From Candidatus Desulfovibrio trichonymphae (GTDB lineage: Bacteria; Desulfobacterota; Desulfovibrionia; Desulfovibrionales; Desulfovibrionaceae), in assembly GCF_002355955.1 (NCBI RefSeq), contig NZ_AP017368.1, positions 1,138,001-1,202,000 on the forward strand: a stretch of 64,000 nucleotides of DNA, in the 5' to 3' direction. The position numbers and the translations under genes were made by a program. Below the pieces are notes generated by a model. It searched no databases and had not been told where the DNA came from. It saw only the letters and a program-made list of their open reading frames with translations. Positions 63,649 through 64,000 of the stretch are shown here, piece after piece (positions within the stretch are counted from its first letter, which is position 1; each line of letters starts with the position of its first letter).

Positions 63649-64000
63649 ATGCGTCAGGAAAATACGGAAAGCCAGCAGAATGAGCTGGGAGAAATCGAAA
63701 AAATTGTCTCCCTCAATCGCGTGGCGAAAGTTGTGAAGGGAGGCCGACGTTTCAGCTTCAGCGCTCTTGTCGTTGTCGGCGACGGCAAGGGCGGCGTCGG
63801 TTTTGGCCTGGGCAAAGCCCAAGAAGTGCCGGAAGCTTTGCGCAAGGCAACTGTCCGCGCGCGCAAAAACCGTGTTCGGGTGTCGCTTGTTGAGGGCACG
63901 CTGCCCTATGAGGTGCTTGGACGTTTCGGCGCGGGCCGGGTTATGCTAAAACCCGCCTCGGAAGGCACGGGCATTATAGCCGGCGGTGCTGTTCGTGCCG
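63649..64000 (+). CDS. rpsE: 30S ribosomal protein S5 (5' part, cut by window end)
   Basis: The first 117 codons of S5, which controls decoding accuracy. Seen: [20 protein letters not shown] (the spectinomycin-site loop), [19 protein letters not shown] and [18 protein letters not shown] 63649 overlaps the rplR stop region by position only (1 base between). The gene continues beyond the window. Confidence 0.97.
   Translation, partial: MRQENTESQQNELGEIEKIVSLNRVAKVVKGGRRFSFSALVVVGDGKGGVGFGLGKAQEVPEALRKATVRARKNRVRVSLVEGTLPYEVLGRFGAGRVMLKPASEGTGIIAGGAVRA

Noticed and set aside
1-64000. CRISPR arrays, prophage or complete insertion sequences
   Set aside because: No regularly spaced repeats, phage structural genes or intact transposase were seen.

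Overview
This window (about 55-60% G+C in genes, with AT-rich spacers) most likely comes from a member of the Desulfovibrionaceae (sulfate-reducing Desulfobacterota). Evidence: a DsrK/HmcF/TmcB-type CCG iron-sulfur protein at the left edge; remnants of the lactate-utilisation proteins found in Desulfovibrio; a KorDABC 2-oxoacid:ferredoxin oxidoreductase; a TrmD with a second RNA-methyltransferase domain; and the order trmD-rplS-rnhB-yraN-rsmI-smpB. A dozen or more genes are broken by in-frame stops, frameshifts, internal deletions or truncations, while housekeeping genes are intact. That pattern suggests a reductive, probably host-associated genome (a termite-gut Desulfovibrio endosymbiont would fit; this is inference).

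Layout. 1-3.8 kb: end of an Fe-S protein, an unidentified decayed ORF, a 3-hydroxyisobutyrate-dehydrogenase-family gene, tRNA-Pro(GGG) with a clear promoter and terminator, then remnants of an HxsB-like radical SAM maturase and a catalase joined head to head. 3.8-12.4 kb: obgE-proB, korDABC, queA, a broken rhomboid protease, rpmB, and an IS5-family remnant with a degenerate repeat also present near 3.7 kb. 12.4-20.1 kb: a six-gene membrane complex of the energy-converting-hydrogenase-related (Ehr) type. Its large subunit lacks the NiFe cysteines and its reading frame is interrupted at a run of ten C. 20.1-27.5 kb: an internally deleted phenylacetate-CoA ligase, then a tight five-gene surface glycan or glycolipid cluster (alpha-oxoamine synthase, GT4, deacetylase-like, GT4, AsnB-like amidotransferase).

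27.7-36 kb: a decayed RND pump, intact ribBA, a collapsed lactate-utilisation locus (LldG, LldEF, lactate permease remnants) and a decayed comEC. 36-43 kb: a housekeeping block on the minus strand (smpB, rsmI, broken yraN, rnhB, rplS, trmD) followed by an Sfp-type PPTase, nadD and proA. 43-55 kb: small accessory genes (TPR membrane protein, truncated indolepyruvate oxidoreductase, DUF721, ahcY, rnhA, frameshifted DUF169, DUF3298, a Na/Ca exchanger, a small XRE regulator, a zinc-ribbon membrane protein, mtaB, an acidic coiled-coil protein) and an HD-GYP remnant. 55.4-64 kb: promoter, a 500-base leader carrying a 40-codon zinc-ribbon ORF, and the S10-spc ribosomal protein operon from rpsJ into rpsE, cut by the window end.

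Functionally the surviving genes cover translation, tRNA and rRNA modification, proline, riboflavin and NAD synthesis, methyl-cycle recovery, low-potential 2-oxoacid oxidation and membrane energy conversion. The lost ones cover lactate use, peroxide defence, drug efflux, DNA uptake, c-di-GMP turnover and aromatic acid activation.
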